Origin: Alcanivorax sp. DP30
GTDB taxonomy: Bacteria > Pseudomonadota > Gammaproteobacteria > Pseudomonadales > Alcanivoracaceae
Direction of reading: 5' to 3'
NCBI RefSeq assembly: GCF_009882945.1
Contig: NZ_WTUY01000005.1
Location: forward strand, 62,001-126,000
Length of the DNA: 64,000 bases
A program made the position numbers and the translations under genes. Positions 17,808 through 26,315 of the stretch are shown here, piece by piece. Within the stretch, counting starts at the first letter, position 1. Each line of letters opens with the position of its first letter. The notes under the pieces are model-generated. The model had not been told where the DNA came from, searched no databases, and saw nothing but the letters and a program-made list of their open reading frames with translations.

Positions 17808-19064
17808 ATGTTCCCGAAATCCATGTCCATTGCCGAGTTCGATCCGGAAATCCAGGCGGCCATCGAGGCCGAGGAAGTCCGTCAGGAAGAGCACATCGAA
17901 CTGATTGCTTCTGAAAACTATGCCTCGCCAAGGGTCATGGAAGCCCAGGGCTCCGTGCTGACCAACAAGTACGCCGAAGGCTACCCGGGCAAGCGCTACT
18001 ACGGTGGCTGTGAAAATGTGGACGTGGTGGAGCAGCTGGCGATCGACCGTGCTTGTGAACTGTTTGGCGCTGACTGGGCCAACGTGCAGCCGCACTCCGG
18101 TTCCCAGGCCAACGCTGCGGTCTACATGGCCGTGCTGCAGGCGGGCGACACCGTGCTGGGCATGAGCCTGGACGCGGGTGGCCACCTGACCCACGGTGCC
18201 AAGCCGAACTTCTCCGGCAAGACCTACAACGCCATTCAGTACGGTCTGGACAACGAGACCGGTCTGATTGACTACGAGCAGGTAGAAACCCTGGCCCGTG
18301 AGCACAAGCCGAAAATGATCGTGGCGGGTTTCTCTGCCTACTCCCAGGTGGTGGACTGGCAGCGTTTCCGTGATATCGCCGACGAAGTGGGCGCCATCCT
18401 GCTGGTGGATATGGCCCACGTGGCCGGTCTGGTTGCCGCAGGCGTGTACCCGAGCCCGGTTGGCATTGCTGACATCACCACCACCACCACCCACAAGACT
18501 CTGGGTGGCCCCCGTGGCGGCCTGATCATGGGCAAGGCCAACGATGAGATTCAGAAGAAGATCAACTCTGCCGTGTTCCCCGGTGGCCAGGGCGGCCCGC
18601 TGGAGCACGTGATTGCCGCCAAGGCGATCTGCTTCAAGGAAGCCATGCAGCCTGACTTCAAGGGCTACCAGCAGCAGGTGGTGAAGAACGCCCAGGCCAT
18701 GGCCAGCGTGTTCATCGAGCGTGGTTTTGACGTGGTCTCCAACGGCACCGAAAACCACCTGTTCCTGCTCAGCCTGATCAAGCAGGACATCACCGGTAAA
18801 GATGCCGACGCCGCCCTGGGCCGTGCCTTCATCACCGTGAACAAGAACGCCGTGCCCAACGACCCGCGTTCCCCGTTCGTGACTTCCGGCCTGCGCATCG
18901 GCTCCCCGTCCATCACCCGCCGTGGTTTCAATGAAAACGACGCCAAAGAACTGGCCGGCTGGATCTGCGACATTCTCGACAACATGGGCGATGAGTCTGT
19001 GATTGAGAGTGTGAAAGGCAAGGTGAAGGAGATTTGTGCTCGGTTGCCGGTGTACGAACGGTAA
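17808..19064 (+). CDS. glyA: Serine hydroxymethyltransferase
   Basis: 418 residues, the usual length. The [10 protein letters not shown] motif is near residue 32, and the PLP lysine lies in [14 protein letters not shown] near 229. It converts serine and tetrahydrofolate to glycine and methylene-THF. A TAGAAT -10-like element lies at 17761-17766. The TAA stop overlaps the first bases of a heptamer arm belonging to the inserted element at 19063. Codon use is strongly biased, as expected for a highly expressed gene. Confidence 0.97.
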   Translation: MFPKSMSIAEFDPEIQAAIEAEEVRQEEHIELIASENYASPRVMEAQGSVLTNKYAEGYPGKRYYGGCENVDVVEQLAIDRACELFGADWANVQPHSGSQANAAVYMAVLQAGDTVLGMSLDAGGHLTHGAKPNFSGKTYNAIQYGLDNETGLIDYEQVETLAREHKPKMIVAGFSAYSQVVDWQRFRDIADEVGAILLVDMAHVAGLVAAGVYPSPVGIADITTTTTHKTLGGPRGGLIMGKANDEIQKKINSAVFPGGQGGPLEHVIAAKAICFKEAMQPDFKGYQQQVVKNAQAMASVFIERGFDVVSNGTENHLFLLSLIKQDITGKDADAALGRAFITVNKNAVPNDPRSPFVTSGLRIGSPSITRRGFNENDAKELAGWICDILDNMGDESVIESVKGKVKEICARLPVYER

Positions 19065-19510
19065 TTGAAAATTGACAATGGATAATTGATAACTGGAGGC
19101 CAAGGATGGCTGAAGGTAGTGTGGTGCGGGTAAAGTCCCGCGCTTTTGCTTTGCGGGTGGTGAAAGTCTGTCAGTATCTGCAGGAGCAAAAGCGAGAGTA
19201 CGTGCTTAGCAAGCAGCTCTTGCGAAGTGGTACAGCTATTGGCGCTCTTGTTCGAGAGGCTGAACAGGCCGAGAGTCGGGCAGACTTTATTCATAAGCTG
19301 TCCATTGCCCTGAAGGAAGCAAGTGAAACTGAGTATTGGCTGGATTTGCTGACCGAGTCTGGTTATTTCGAAAAGCGAGCAGGAAGCTCTGTGCTGCAGG
19401 ATGTGGATGAGTTGTTGAAGCTGCTCACCTCGATTATAAAAACCTCAAAAAGACGTCGCTAATCGGTTTTTGGGTTTTCGTTATCAATTATTAATTATCA
19501 ACTATCAATT
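19063..19510. mobile_element. Gene-bearing heptamer inverted-repeat element between glyA and nrdR
   Basis: Left arm 19063-19095 is AATTGAA, AATTGAC, AATGGAT, AATTGAT plus AACTG. Right arm 19478-19510, on the opposite strand, is AATTGAT, AGTTGAT, AATTAAT, AATTGAT plus AACGA. Both are 33 nt with four heptamers. The 382-nt interior carries one gene for a four-helix-bundle protein. The left arm touches the glyA stop and the right arm ends nine bases before the nrdR ATG, so an otherwise contiguous gene pair has been split. The symmetry is seen; mobility is inference. Confidence 0.75.
19106..19462 (+). CDS. Four-helix-bundle protein (23S rRNA IVP / Avd-like)
   Basis: 118 residues, almost wholly helical, matching the four-helix-bundle family found in 23S rRNA intervening sequences and related to the Avd accessory protein of diversity-generating retroelements. 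Recognisable segments are LLRSGTAIGALVREAEQAES (about 38-57) and FIHKLSIALKEASETEYWLDLL. Related proteins assemble as basic pentamers that bind nucleic acid. The GGAGG ribosome site lies just inside the left arm. No rRNA, reverse transcriptase or variable repeat is nearby, so its role here is unknown; I infer it is the element's own protein. Confidence 0.85.
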   Translation: MAEGSVVRVKSRAFALRVVKVCQYLQEQKREYVLSKQLLRSGTAIGALVREAEQAESRADFIHKLSIALKEASETEYWLDLLTESGYFEKRAGSSVLQDVDELLKLLTSIIKTSKRRR

Positions 19511-19519
19511 GGGGTTTCC

Positions 19520-19990
19520 ATGTACTGCCCATTCTGCTCCGCTCAGGACACCAAGGTCATCGACTCCCGTCTGGTTGCCGATGGCGGGCAGGTGCGCCGG
19601 CGTCGTGAGTGCCTCAGCTGCAATGAGCGCTTTACCACCTTCGAGACCGCCGAGCTGGTGATGCCGCGGCTGGTGAAATCGGATGGCACTCGCCAGCCCT
19701 TTGATGAGGCAAAACTGCGGGCTGGCATGTTGCGTGCGCTAGAGAAGCGCCCGGTGAGCATGGAGGACCTGGAGGCGGCGATCAGTCGGGTTTGTCATCG
19801 CCTGCGCGCCACCGGTGAGCGCGAGCTGCCGGCCCGGGAGCTGGGTGAATTCGTTATGGAAGAGCTTCAGCAGCTGGATGATGTGGCTTATGTGCGATTT
19901 GCCTCCGTGTATCGCAGTTTCCAGGACATCTCTGAATTCTCCGCCGAAGTGGATCGCCTGCGCAGTAAGGGGAGTCCCAAAGAGGACTGA
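19520..19990 (+). CDS. nrdR: Transcriptional repressor NrdR
   Basis: 156 residues. The N-terminal zinc ribbon (CPFC...CLSC, residues 3-34) is followed by an ATP-cone (about 49-139) that senses ATP/dATP. NrdR binds paired NrdR boxes upstream of ribonucleotide reductase operons. It starts the usual nrdR-ribD-ribE run. The inserted element ends nine bases before its ATG, and its weak GGGG ribosome site adjoins the element's edge. Confidence 0.96.
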   Translation: MYCPFCSAQDTKVIDSRLVADGGQVRRRRECLSCNERFTTFETAELVMPRLVKSDGTRQPFDEAKLRAGMLRALEKRPVSMEDLEAAISRVCHRLRATGERELPARELGEFVMEELQQLDDVAYVRFASVYRSFQDISEFSAEVDRLRSKGSPKED

Positions 19991-20040
19991 CAGCGGGTTT
20001 TTTTGCGGCATCTCCACGCCTGATCCAGTAGAATATATCC

Positions 20041-21171
20041 ATGTTCAGTGACTTTGACCGACAGACCATGGCGCGGGCCCTGCAGTTGGCCCGCCGCGCT
20101 CTTTATACCACTGACCCCAACCCGAGGGTGGGTTGTGTGCTGGTTCGCGATGGCCGTATTGTCGGTGAGGGCTTCCATGTCCGGGCTGGTGAGCCCCACG
20201 CAGAGCGCAATGCTCTGGCGGCAGCGGGTGGTAACGCCCGTGGCGCCACCGCTTATGTAACCCTCGAACCCTGTTCCCATACTGGCCGCACCGGCCCTTG
20301 CGCTGACGCCCTGCTGGATGCGGGTGTGGCCCGTGTTGTGGCGGCCATGGAAGACCCCAATCCCCAGGTGGCTGGGCAGGGGTTGAAGCGGTTGGCAGAG
20401 GCGGGAATTGAAACTGCCTCCGGGCTGCTGGAAGACGAGGCGCGGGCGCTGAATCCCGGTTTTATTTCCCGAATGACTCGTCAGCGTCCCTTTATACGCA
20501 TCAAGATCGCAGCCAGTGTGGATGGTCGTACCGCCATGGCCAGCGGTGAGTCCCAGTGGATTACCGGGCCCGCTGCCCGGGAAGATGTGCAGCGGATGCG
20601 GGCGCGAAGCTCGGCGGTGATTACGGGCGTTGGCACGGTGATGGCGGATCGGCCCTCCTATACCGTGCGCCCTGATCAGTGGCTGCTCAGTGAGTACCAG
20701 GCGGAGGCAGGAGGCAGTGACTGGGTTCGCCAGCCACTGCGGGTGATTCTCGACCGCACCTTGCGCACGCCACCCAGCGTACCGGTGGTCAGTGCCCCCG
20801 GGCACTGCCTGCTGGTCGCCGGAGAGCGACATGATGGTCGCCAGAATGCTCTCGAGTCCGCCGGCGCCGAAGTCATACACCTGCCGGCCTCCGGGTCTGG
20901 TATTGATCTGCTGCAGCTACTCAAGGAATTGAACCGGCGCGAATGCAACGAAGTGCTGGTAGAATGTGGCGCCACACTGGCCGGGGCCTTTGTGCGTGAA
21001 GGCCTGTTCGATGAACTGGTCGTCTATATGGCACCGGCCCTGCTGGGCTCTTCCGCACGTCCATTGCTGGGCCTGCCGCAGTTGGCCAGCATGAGCGAGA
21101 AGGTCTCGCTGAAGTGGCAGGATGTGCGGATGGTGGGCGGTGATCTTCGCCTGACGCTGACTCCGGCCTGA
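20041..21171 (+). CDS. ribD: Bifunctional riboflavin deaminase-reductase RibD
   Basis: 376 residues. The N-terminal deaminase (1-145) has the zinc motifs HAERNAL near 52 and PCSHTGRTGPC near 77-87. The C-terminal reductase (about 155-370) begins FIRIKIAASVDGRTA. It carries out the second and third steps of riboflavin synthesis. It follows nrdR by 50 bases. No FMN riboswitch is visible before it. Confidence 0.96.
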   Translation: MFSDFDRQTMARALQLARRALYTTDPNPRVGCVLVRDGRIVGEGFHVRAGEPHAERNALAAAGGNARGATAYVTLEPCSHTGRTGPCADALLDAGVARVVAAMEDPNPQVAGQGLKRLAEAGIETASGLLEDEARALNPGFISRMTRQRPFIRIKIAASVDGRTAMASGESQWITGPAAREDVQRMRARSSAVITGVGTVMADRPSYTVRPDQWLLSEYQAEAGGSDWVRQPLRVILDRTLRTPPSVPVVSAPGHCLLVAGERHDGRQNALESAGAEVIHLPASGSGIDLLQLLKELNRRECNEVLVECGATLAGAFVREGLFDELVVYMAPALLGSSARPLLGLPQLASMSEKVSLKWQDVRMVGGDLRLTLTPA

Positions 21172-21182
21172 TAACCCCTGCC

Positions 21183-21343
21183 GCAGGAGCGTCGCTGGCG
21201 GCGCGATATCCAGGGCCAGAAGCGAGTCACGAGTTTCAAAAAGCGAAAACCTTCAGGCAGTGCCATCTTCTGGTTTTGCCTTTCGAAACTCGTGCCCCGA
21301 CACGGGAAACTGTCTGATCGCGCCGCGAAACGACGCTTCTACA
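21183..21343. repeat. Nested REP-like plus heptamer element, ribD-ribE
   Basis: Outer arms (21183-21211 and 21317-21343) are facing REP-like copies around GGAGCGTCG and GGCGCGAT. Inner arms (21218-21243: AGAAGCG, AGTCACG, AGTTTCA, AAAAG; and about 21279-21297 on the opposite strand: GGGCACG, AGTTTCG, AAAGG) are shortened heptamer arms around a 35-nt loop. This is the same nested plan as at 4967-5115. Confidence 0.8.
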
Positions 21344-21366
21344 GTGAGACAATACGAGGTTTATGC

Positions 21367-22032
21367 ATGTTTACCGGCATTATTGAAGCCATGGGCACAG
21401 TGGCATCCATGACTCCCAAAGGCGGCGATGTGACTCTGCTGGTCAAGAGCGATGATCTGGATTTCAGCGATGTGCAGCTGGGCGATTCGATTGCCGTGAA
21501 TGGCGTCTGCCTGACGGCTACGGCCCTGCCGGGCGGGGCTTTCGAAGCGGATGTGTCCGGGGAGACTCTGTCGCTGACGTCTCTGCAGCAGATTGCCGTG
21601 GGCAGCAAGGTGAACCTTGAGAAGGCACTGACCCCGACCACCCGGCTGGGTGGACACCTTGTCAGCGGCCATGTGGACGGGCTGGGCAGCATCGTCGAGA
21701 TGAAACAGGATGCCCGCTCTGTGCGCATTGATATCCAGGCGCCGGCGGAGCTTGCCAAATACATCGCCCACAAAGGCTCGATTACCGTGGATGGCATCAG
21801 CCTTACGGTGAACAGCGTGTCGGGCGCGGTGTTCTCCCTGAACATCATCCCGCACACCCAGGACATCACCACCATCGGCCAGTGGAAGGTGGGGACGCCA
21901 GTGAACCTGGAAGTTGATATAATCGCCCGCTATCTGGAGCGCCTGCTGATGGGGGAGAAGGCCGCCGAGCCCACTTCCCAGGGTATTTCCATGGCGTTCC
22001 TGGCGGAAAACGGGTTTCTAAAAGGCGTCTGA
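21367..22032 (+). CDS. ribE: Riboflavin synthase, alpha chain
   Basis: 221 residues from ATG at 21367 (MFTGIIEAMG), the invariant family start; an upstream in-frame extension lies in repeat DNA. Two homologous lumazine-binding barrels are present, with VNGVCLTA near 43 and VDGISLTVNSV in the second. It dismutates two lumazines to riboflavin. Its stop codon lies inside a 33-nt heptamer palindrome, so the last residues (KGV) are partly supplied by the repeat. Confidence 0.96.
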   Translation: MFTGIIEAMGTVASMTPKGGDVTLLVKSDDLDFSDVQLGDSIAVNGVCLTATALPGGAFEADVSGETLSLTSLQQIAVGSKVNLEKALTPTTRLGGHLVSGHVDGLGSIVEMKQDARSVRIDIQAPAELAKYIAHKGSITVDGISLTVNSVSGAVFSLNIIPHTQDITTIGQWKVGTPVNLEVDIIARYLERLLMGEKAAEPTSQGISMAFLAENGFLKGV

Positions 22033-22057
22033 CGTCAGACGTCGGACGTCAGACGCT
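22025..22057. repeat. 33-nt heptamer palindrome overlapping the ribE stop (ACGTCAG family)
   Basis: Read in phase, this is GCGTCTG, ACGTCAG, ACGTCGG, ACGTCAG and ACGCT, the standard 4x7+5 arm. It is also nearly its own reverse complement, so it can fold with no loop. The ribE stop (22030-22032) lies within it. Confidence 0.85.
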
Positions 22058-22128
22058 AGGCCGACTGGCAGTGAATCTGCGGCGGCGGTGGCGTTATTGA
22101 CCGCAGATGAATTGAAGGCAGCAATTGT

Positions 22129-23238
22129 ATGCAGCTCAACAGTATTGAAGAACTGATCGAAGATATCCGTCAGGGCAAAATGGTTATCCTGATGGACGAC
22201 GAAGATCGTGAGAACGAGGGCGATCTGGTGATGGCGGCGGAGCATGTGACTGCCGAGGCGATCAACTTCATGGCCAAGTATGGCCGTGGCCTGATCTGTA
22301 TGCCCATGTCCCGTGAGCGCTGTGAGTTGCTGGAATTGCCGCTGATGGTACAGAGCAACGGCAGCGGTTTTGGCACCAAGTTCACCGTGTCCATTGAGGC
22401 CCGTGAAGGGGTCACCACCGGGATTTCCGCCGCCGACCGTGCGCGCACCGTGCAGGCCGCAGTGGCCCGCAATGCCCGTGCCTACGATATCGTGCAGCCG
22501 GGCCATATCTTCCCGCTGATGTCCGAGCCCGGTGGCGTACTGCGTCGTGCCGGTCATACCGAAGCTTCCTGCGACCTGGCCCAGCTGGCCGGTTGTGAGC
22601 CTGCCGGCGTTATCTGCGAAGTCATGAATGAAGATGGCTCCATGGCGCGCCGGGAAGACCTGGAAGTGTTTGCCAAGGAGCATGATCTGAAGATCGGCAC
22701 CATTGCCGACCTGATTCAGTACCGTGCCCTGAACGAAAAAACCATCGAGCAGGTTTCCGATAACGAGCTGGATACCTGGTACGGGGATTTCCGTCTGGTC
22801 GCGTTCCGCGACACCGTGGACGGGCTGACCCATGTGGCGCTGGTGAAAGGCGAGATCAGCGAAGACAAGGAAGTGACCGTGCGGGTGCACCAGGTGGATC
22901 CGCTGCGCGATCTGATGAGCGCCAAGATGAATGGTCGTACCGGCTGGAACATGCACCGGGTACTGGAAGAGGTGTCCGATGCTGACGCCGGCGTAGTCAT
23001 TATCCTGGGACAGGATTATGACTCCCAGGACATGGTAGAGCGGCTGGATACCTTCTTTGGTGGTGGCGTGCGCAAGCCCAAGGGCGAGTCCCGTGCCTAC
23101 CGCAATATTGGTACCGGCTCCCAGATCCTCAAAGCCCTGGGCGTGCGCAAGATGCGTCTGCTCAGTTCACCAATGCGGTTCAATGCGCTGAGTGGTTTCG
23201 ATCTGGAAATCACTGAGTACGTGGAAGCAGATAGTTAA
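22129..23238 (+). CDS. ribBA: DHBP synthase with degenerate GTP cyclohydrolase II domain
   Basis: 369 residues. The N-terminal half is 3,4-dihydroxy-2-butanone-4-phosphate synthase, with the acidic [11 protein letters not shown] loop near 23-33 and [13 protein letters not shown] near 144. The C-terminal half resembles GTP cyclohydrolase II (RibA) but lacks the clustered zinc cysteines (CxxxxxxxxxxCxC) of active enzymes. It therefore probably supplies only RibB activity, as in other pseudomonad-type proteins; a separate ribA should exist elsewhere in the genome. Confidence 0.92.
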   Translation: MQLNSIEELIEDIRQGKMVILMDDEDRENEGDLVMAAEHVTAEAINFMAKYGRGLICMPMSRERCELLELPLMVQSNGSGFGTKFTVSIEAREGVTTGISAADRARTVQAAVARNARAYDIVQPGHIFPLMSEPGGVLRRAGHTEASCDLAQLAGCEPAGVICEVMNEDGSMARREDLEVFAKEHDLKIGTIADLIQYRALNEKTIEQVSDNELDTWYGDFRLVAFRDTVDGLTHVALVKGEISEDKEVTVRVHQVDPLRDLMSAKMNGRTGWNMHRVLEEVSDADAGVVIILGQDYDSQDMVERLDTFFGGGVRKPKGESRAYRNIGTGSQILKALGVRKMRLLSSPMRFNALSGFDLEITEYVEADS

Positions 23239-23242
23239 TATG

Positions 23243-23317
23243 GGGTCAGACGTCTGAGGTCAGACGTCCGACGGCAGAATCAAAAGCGTCTGACGTCAGA
23301 CTTCCGACGTCCGGCCG
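23243..23317. repeat. Heptamer inverted-repeat element (ACGTCAG family), ribBA-ribH
   Basis: Left arm 23243-23275: GGGTCAG, ACGTCTG, AGGTCAG, ACGTCCG plus ACGGC. Right arm 23285-23317 on the opposite strand: CGGCCGG, ACGTCGG, AAGTCTG, ACGTCAG plus ACGCT. Each is 33 nt with only a 9-nt loop. It starts four bases after the ribBA stop. Confidence 0.9.
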
Positions 23318-23373
23318 CAAGTTAAACACTGAGTCGGTCGCCGTGAGCCACCGGCACTGACAGGAAGGCAAAC

Positions 23374-23844
23374 ATGCAAAACATCAAGACCCTTGAAGGT
23401 ACCCTGAACAACGTTGGCGGCCGTTACGGTATCGTCGTTGCCCGCTTTAACAGCTTTGTGGTGGAAGCCCTGCTGGAAGGCGCTGTCGATGCGCTGGTGC
23501 GTCATGGTGTGAGCCGCGATGACATCGAAATCATCCGGGTCCCGGGTGCCTGGGAATTGCCGGTGGCAGTGAAGAAGGTTATCGAGAAGCGCAATTACGA
23601 TGCGGTTATCACTCTGGGTGCGGTCATCCGTGGTGGCACTGCCCACTTTGAATATGTGGCCGGCGAAGCGGCCAAGGGCCTGGCCGGTGTACAGAACGCT
23701 ACCGGCGTTCCGGTGATCTTCGGTGTGCTGACCGTGGACACCATTGAGCAAGCCATCGAGCGCTCCGGCACCAAGGCCGGTAACAAGGGCGCAGAAGCGG
23801 CCATGTGTGCGCTGGAAATGGTATCCCTGTTCAAGGCCCTGTAA
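23374..23844 (+). CDS. ribH: 6,7-dimethyl-8-ribityllumazine synthase
   Basis: 156 residues. The [20 protein letters not shown] start, the VPGAWELP loop near 51 and the [15 protein letters not shown] segment near 83 are diagnostic. It condenses the RibB and RibD products into lumazine, the substrate of RibE. It lies 56 bases after a repeat element, so transcription from ribBA into ribH must cross that hairpin. Confidence 0.97.
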   Translation: MQNIKTLEGTLNNVGGRYGIVVARFNSFVVEALLEGAVDALVRHGVSRDDIEIIRVPGAWELPVAVKKVIEKRNYDAVITLGAVIRGGTAHFEYVAGEAAKGLAGVQNATGVPVIFGVLTVDTIEQAIERSGTKAGNKGAEAAMCALEMVSLFKAL

Positions 23845-23880
23845 TTCAGGCCGGACTATGATGCCCGTTGTCTGACGCTA

Positions 23881-23909
23881 CGCCCTCGCCTTCGGGAGAG
23901 GGCGCTTTT
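23881..23909 (+). terminator. Hairpin between ribH and nusB
   Basis: CGCCCTC pairs with GAGGGCG across a short loop and is followed by four Ts. It may attenuate read-through from ribH into nusB. The T-run is short, so full termination is unlikely. Confidence 0.5.
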
Positions 23910-23928
23910 GACTGATCAAGAGATTGTT

Positions 23929-24378
23929 ATGAGCCAAGCCACACCCGCTGCCCGTCGCAAGGCACGCCGTTTTACTCTGCAGGCGCTGTATCAGTGGCAG
24001 CTGGCCGGTGCCAGTGTCACCGATATCGAAGCCCAGTTTCTGGCCAATAATGATTTTGCCAAGACGGACCGGGAATACTTTCATGACCTGCTGCATGGCG
24101 TGCCTGGCAACGTGAAGGAGCTCGACGAGTTGCTGACGCCGTTCCTGGATCGCCGCGTGGAAGAGCTGTCCCAGGTGGAGAAAGCCATCCTGCGGATGGG
24201 GGCGTTTGAGCTGAAGGAACGTCTGGATGTGCCCTACCGCGTCGTGATCAATGAAGGCATCGAACTGGCCAAGGTGTTTGGTGCGGAAGAGTCTTTCAAG
24301 TACGTTAATGGGGTTCTCGACAAGCTGGCACGCAAGCTGCGCTATGAAGAGGCGTCGGAACGTCCTTCCCGCGACTAG
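23929..24378 (+). CDS. nusB: Transcription antitermination factor NusB
   Basis: 149 residues from ATG at 23929 (MSQATPAARRKARRF); a TTG seven codons upstream is in frame but sits in the hairpin. The basic N-terminus, ALYQWQLAG segment and YRVVINEGIELAKVFGAEESFKYVNGVLDKLA C-terminal helices (given in part) define NusB, which with S10 binds boxA of rRNA transcripts. It follows ribH as in most gammaproteobacteria. Confidence 0.95.
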   Translation: MSQATPAARRKARRFTLQALYQWQLAGASVTDIEAQFLANNDFAKTDREYFHDLLHGVPGNVKELDELLTPFLDRRVEELSQVEKAILRMGAFELKERLDVPYRVVINEGIELAKVFGAEESFKYVNGVLDKLARKLRYEEASERPSRD

Positions 24379-24407
24379 TGACCGGTGCGGACGGCATATA
24401 GTGTTAA

Positions 24408-24473
24408 GTGTCAGACGTCTGACGCCAAAAGCCTTGATCACTCTCCAGGTTTTTAGTTTTTTGCGTCCGACCC
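24408..24473. repeat. Short, decayed heptamer element after nusB
   Basis: GTGTCAG, ACGTCTG and ACGCC (24408-24426) include the perfect 14-base palindrome GTCAGACGTCTGAC. A degenerate facing copy, TGCGT then CCGACCC, lies at 24462-24473. This looks like a worn member of the ACGTCAG family, in the nusB-thiL gap. Confidence 0.55.
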
Positions 24474-24523
24474 CTGCCCCGCGAATCTGGTAATTGCCGG
24501 GCCGCCCACACTAGACTGATAAC

Positions 24524-25477
24524 ATGACCTCCTCCCCAGACAAACAGCTGGATGAGTTTTCCCTGATCCGGCGGTACTTTCACCATGATCCGCAGCCTGC
24601 GGGGCAGGGCGACACCGTTGCGCTTGGTCCCGGCGATGACGCGGCCATCCTCACGCCGCCGGCTGGGCAGCAACTGGTGATGACCCAGGACACCAGCCTG
24701 GAGGGGCGACATTTTCCCGCTGACATGGCTGCCGCCGATGTGGGCTATCGTTGCCTTGCCGTGAATCTTTCCGATCTGGCTGCCATGGGCGCCGAGCCCC
24801 TCTGGTTTCTGCTATCGCTGACGTTGCCAGCGGTGGATGAAGCCTGGCTGGCTGATTTTTCCCGCGGTATGTTCGCGCTGGCGGATAGTGCCGGCATTAC
24901 GCTGGTAGGCGGGGATATCACCCGTGGGCCTTTGGCGGTATCTATCCAGGCCACCGGTTCGGTACCCCTGGGCAAGGCGTTATTGCGCAGTGGTGCCGGC
25001 GTCGGCGACAGCATCTGCCTTGGCGGTGTGACAGGCGCAGGCCTGCACGGGTTGCACCTGTGGCAGCAAGGTTTGCGGCAGGGGGCGGCCATTGATCATT
25101 TTCGACGACCCCGTCCCCAGCTGGAGTTGGGCGTGTTGCTGCGTAATCGGGCCACGGCCTGTATTGATGTGTCGGACGGGGTGCTGGCGGACCTGAACCA
25201 TGTACTGGAAGCGTCCGGTGGTGTGGGGGCGTTGCTGGATGAGGCGTCTTTGCCACTGGATACTGCTATTCTTGGCGATTGCGATCATGACGAGCAGCGC
25301 CGTTTGCAGTTGCAGGGGGGGGATGATTACCTGCTGCTCTTCACCCTGCCACAGGGCGAGCCTCTACCTGAAGGCTGTCATGCCATCGGCACCATTGTCC
25401 CGCAGCCCGGCATCCGGTTGATGACAACGGCGGGTGAAACCCGGTCGCTGTCTGCGCAAGGTTGGCAGCATTTTTGA
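24524..25477 (+). CDS. thiL: Thiamine-monophosphate kinase
   Basis: 317 residues of the AIR synthase-like fold. Metal and ATP-binding motifs are LGPGDDAAIL near 31, MTQDTSLEGRHF near 50, the GGDITRG loop near 129 and CIDVSDGVLADL near 210. It phosphorylates thiamine phosphate to the active cofactor. It follows nusB in the common nusB-thiL-pgpA order. No thiamine riboswitch is seen. Confidence 0.94.
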   Translation: MTSSPDKQLDEFSLIRRYFHHDPQPAGQGDTVALGPGDDAAILTPPAGQQLVMTQDTSLEGRHFPADMAAADVGYRCLAVNLSDLAAMGAEPLWFLLSLTLPAVDEAWLADFSRGMFALADSAGITLVGGDITRGPLAVSIQATGSVPLGKALLRSGAGVGDSICLGGVTGAGLHGLHLWQQGLRQGAAIDHFRRPRPQLELGVLLRNRATACIDVSDGVLADLNHVLEASGGVGALLDEASLPLDTAILGDCDHDEQRRLQLQGGDDYLLLFTLPQGEPLPEGCHAIGTIVPQPGIRLMTTAGETRSLSAQGWQHF

Positions 25478-25560
25478 GCAGGAAACGCTTGCACGCTTCA
25501 CGCATCATGCCTGCACGCTGGAAATAGAAAAACGAGAAGATAACGCCTACGAGGAGCAAC

Positions 25561-26046
25561 ATGGAACTGAAGCGTCCGCAGATGAAGAACCCGGTGCATT
25601 TTCTGGCCTTTGGCTTTGGCTCCGGGTTGGCGCCCATTGCGCCGGGCACTTTCGGAACCCTGGCAGCCATGCCGATCTGGTGGTTGTGTGCCCAGTTGCC
25701 ACTGTGGGGGTATCTGCTGGCCACTGCCCTGGTTATCGTGGTGGGGCCCTACCTGTGCGGGAAGACCTCCCATGACATGAATGTGCACGATCATCCCGGT
25801 ATCGTCTGGGATGAAATCGCCGGTTTGCTGGTGACCATGATCGCCGTGCCGGTTACCCCCTGGGGGGCGTTGGCCGGCTTCCTGGCCTTCCGTTTCTTCG
25901 ACATTATCAAGCCCTGGCCCATCGGTTGGCTGGATCGCCGCGTGGATGGCGGCCTGGGGATCATGGTGGATGACCTGCTGGCGGGTGTGTACGCGGCAGT
26001 GGTGATGCAGCTGCTGGTCTTTTACCTGCCGGCCCAGTTTGGCTGA
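25561..26046 (+). CDS. pgpA: Phosphatidylglycerophosphatase A
   Basis: 161 residues, an inner-membrane enzyme with four helices. Family motifs are GFGSGLAPIAPGTFGT near 20-35, and HDHPGIVWDEIAGLLV and RFFDIIKPWPIGWLDR. It dephosphorylates phosphatidylglycerophosphate to phosphatidylglycerol. It closes the thiL-pgpA pair, 84 bases after thiL. Confidence 0.95.
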   Translation: MELKRPQMKNPVHFLAFGFGSGLAPIAPGTFGTLAAMPIWWLCAQLPLWGYLLATALVIVVGPYLCGKTSHDMNVHDHPGIVWDEIAGLLVTMIAVPVTPWGALAGFLAFRFFDIIKPWPIGWLDRRVDGGLGIMVDDLLAGVYAAVVMQLLVFYLPAQFG

Positions 26047-26099
26047 TTCCGCTTTCCTCGCTCCCGCGGTTCCCTTTTTCCTCCCGCTGTTGTCTTTTA

Positions 26100-26124
26100 T
26101 CAGTGGCCGGCTTCCGGCCACTGA
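26100..26124. terminator. Perfect 11-bp hairpin after pgpA
   Basis: TCAGTGGCCGG is followed by CTT and its perfect complement. A run of Ts precedes it and no T-run follows, so it is a better terminator on the minus strand than the plus strand. It lies about 55 bases after the pgpA stop. Confidence 0.5.
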
Positions 26125-26315
26125 TGAAGACTGTGTCACCTTGCAATTCCCTGCACTATGTCATGATATCGTTCTGTCACTACCGTTCGGAGATTGGTGT
26201 TGGCATGAGAGCAACGGATAAAACTAACCTCAAAGTGTGACCGAGGGGCGACGGGGCTGTCAGGAGTGACCCAAAGGCCCCAGGCGTCGATTTTGGTTTG
26301 TGCAAGGGAATTGCC

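Noticed and set aside
19063-19510. Diversity-generating retroelement or 23S rRNA intervening sequence
   Set aside because: No reverse transcriptase, template/variable repeats or rRNA gene is present around the four-helix-bundle gene.
21172-22128. FMN riboswitch in the riboflavin operon
   Set aside because: The conserved FMN-box segments are absent from all gaps between ribD and ribH.
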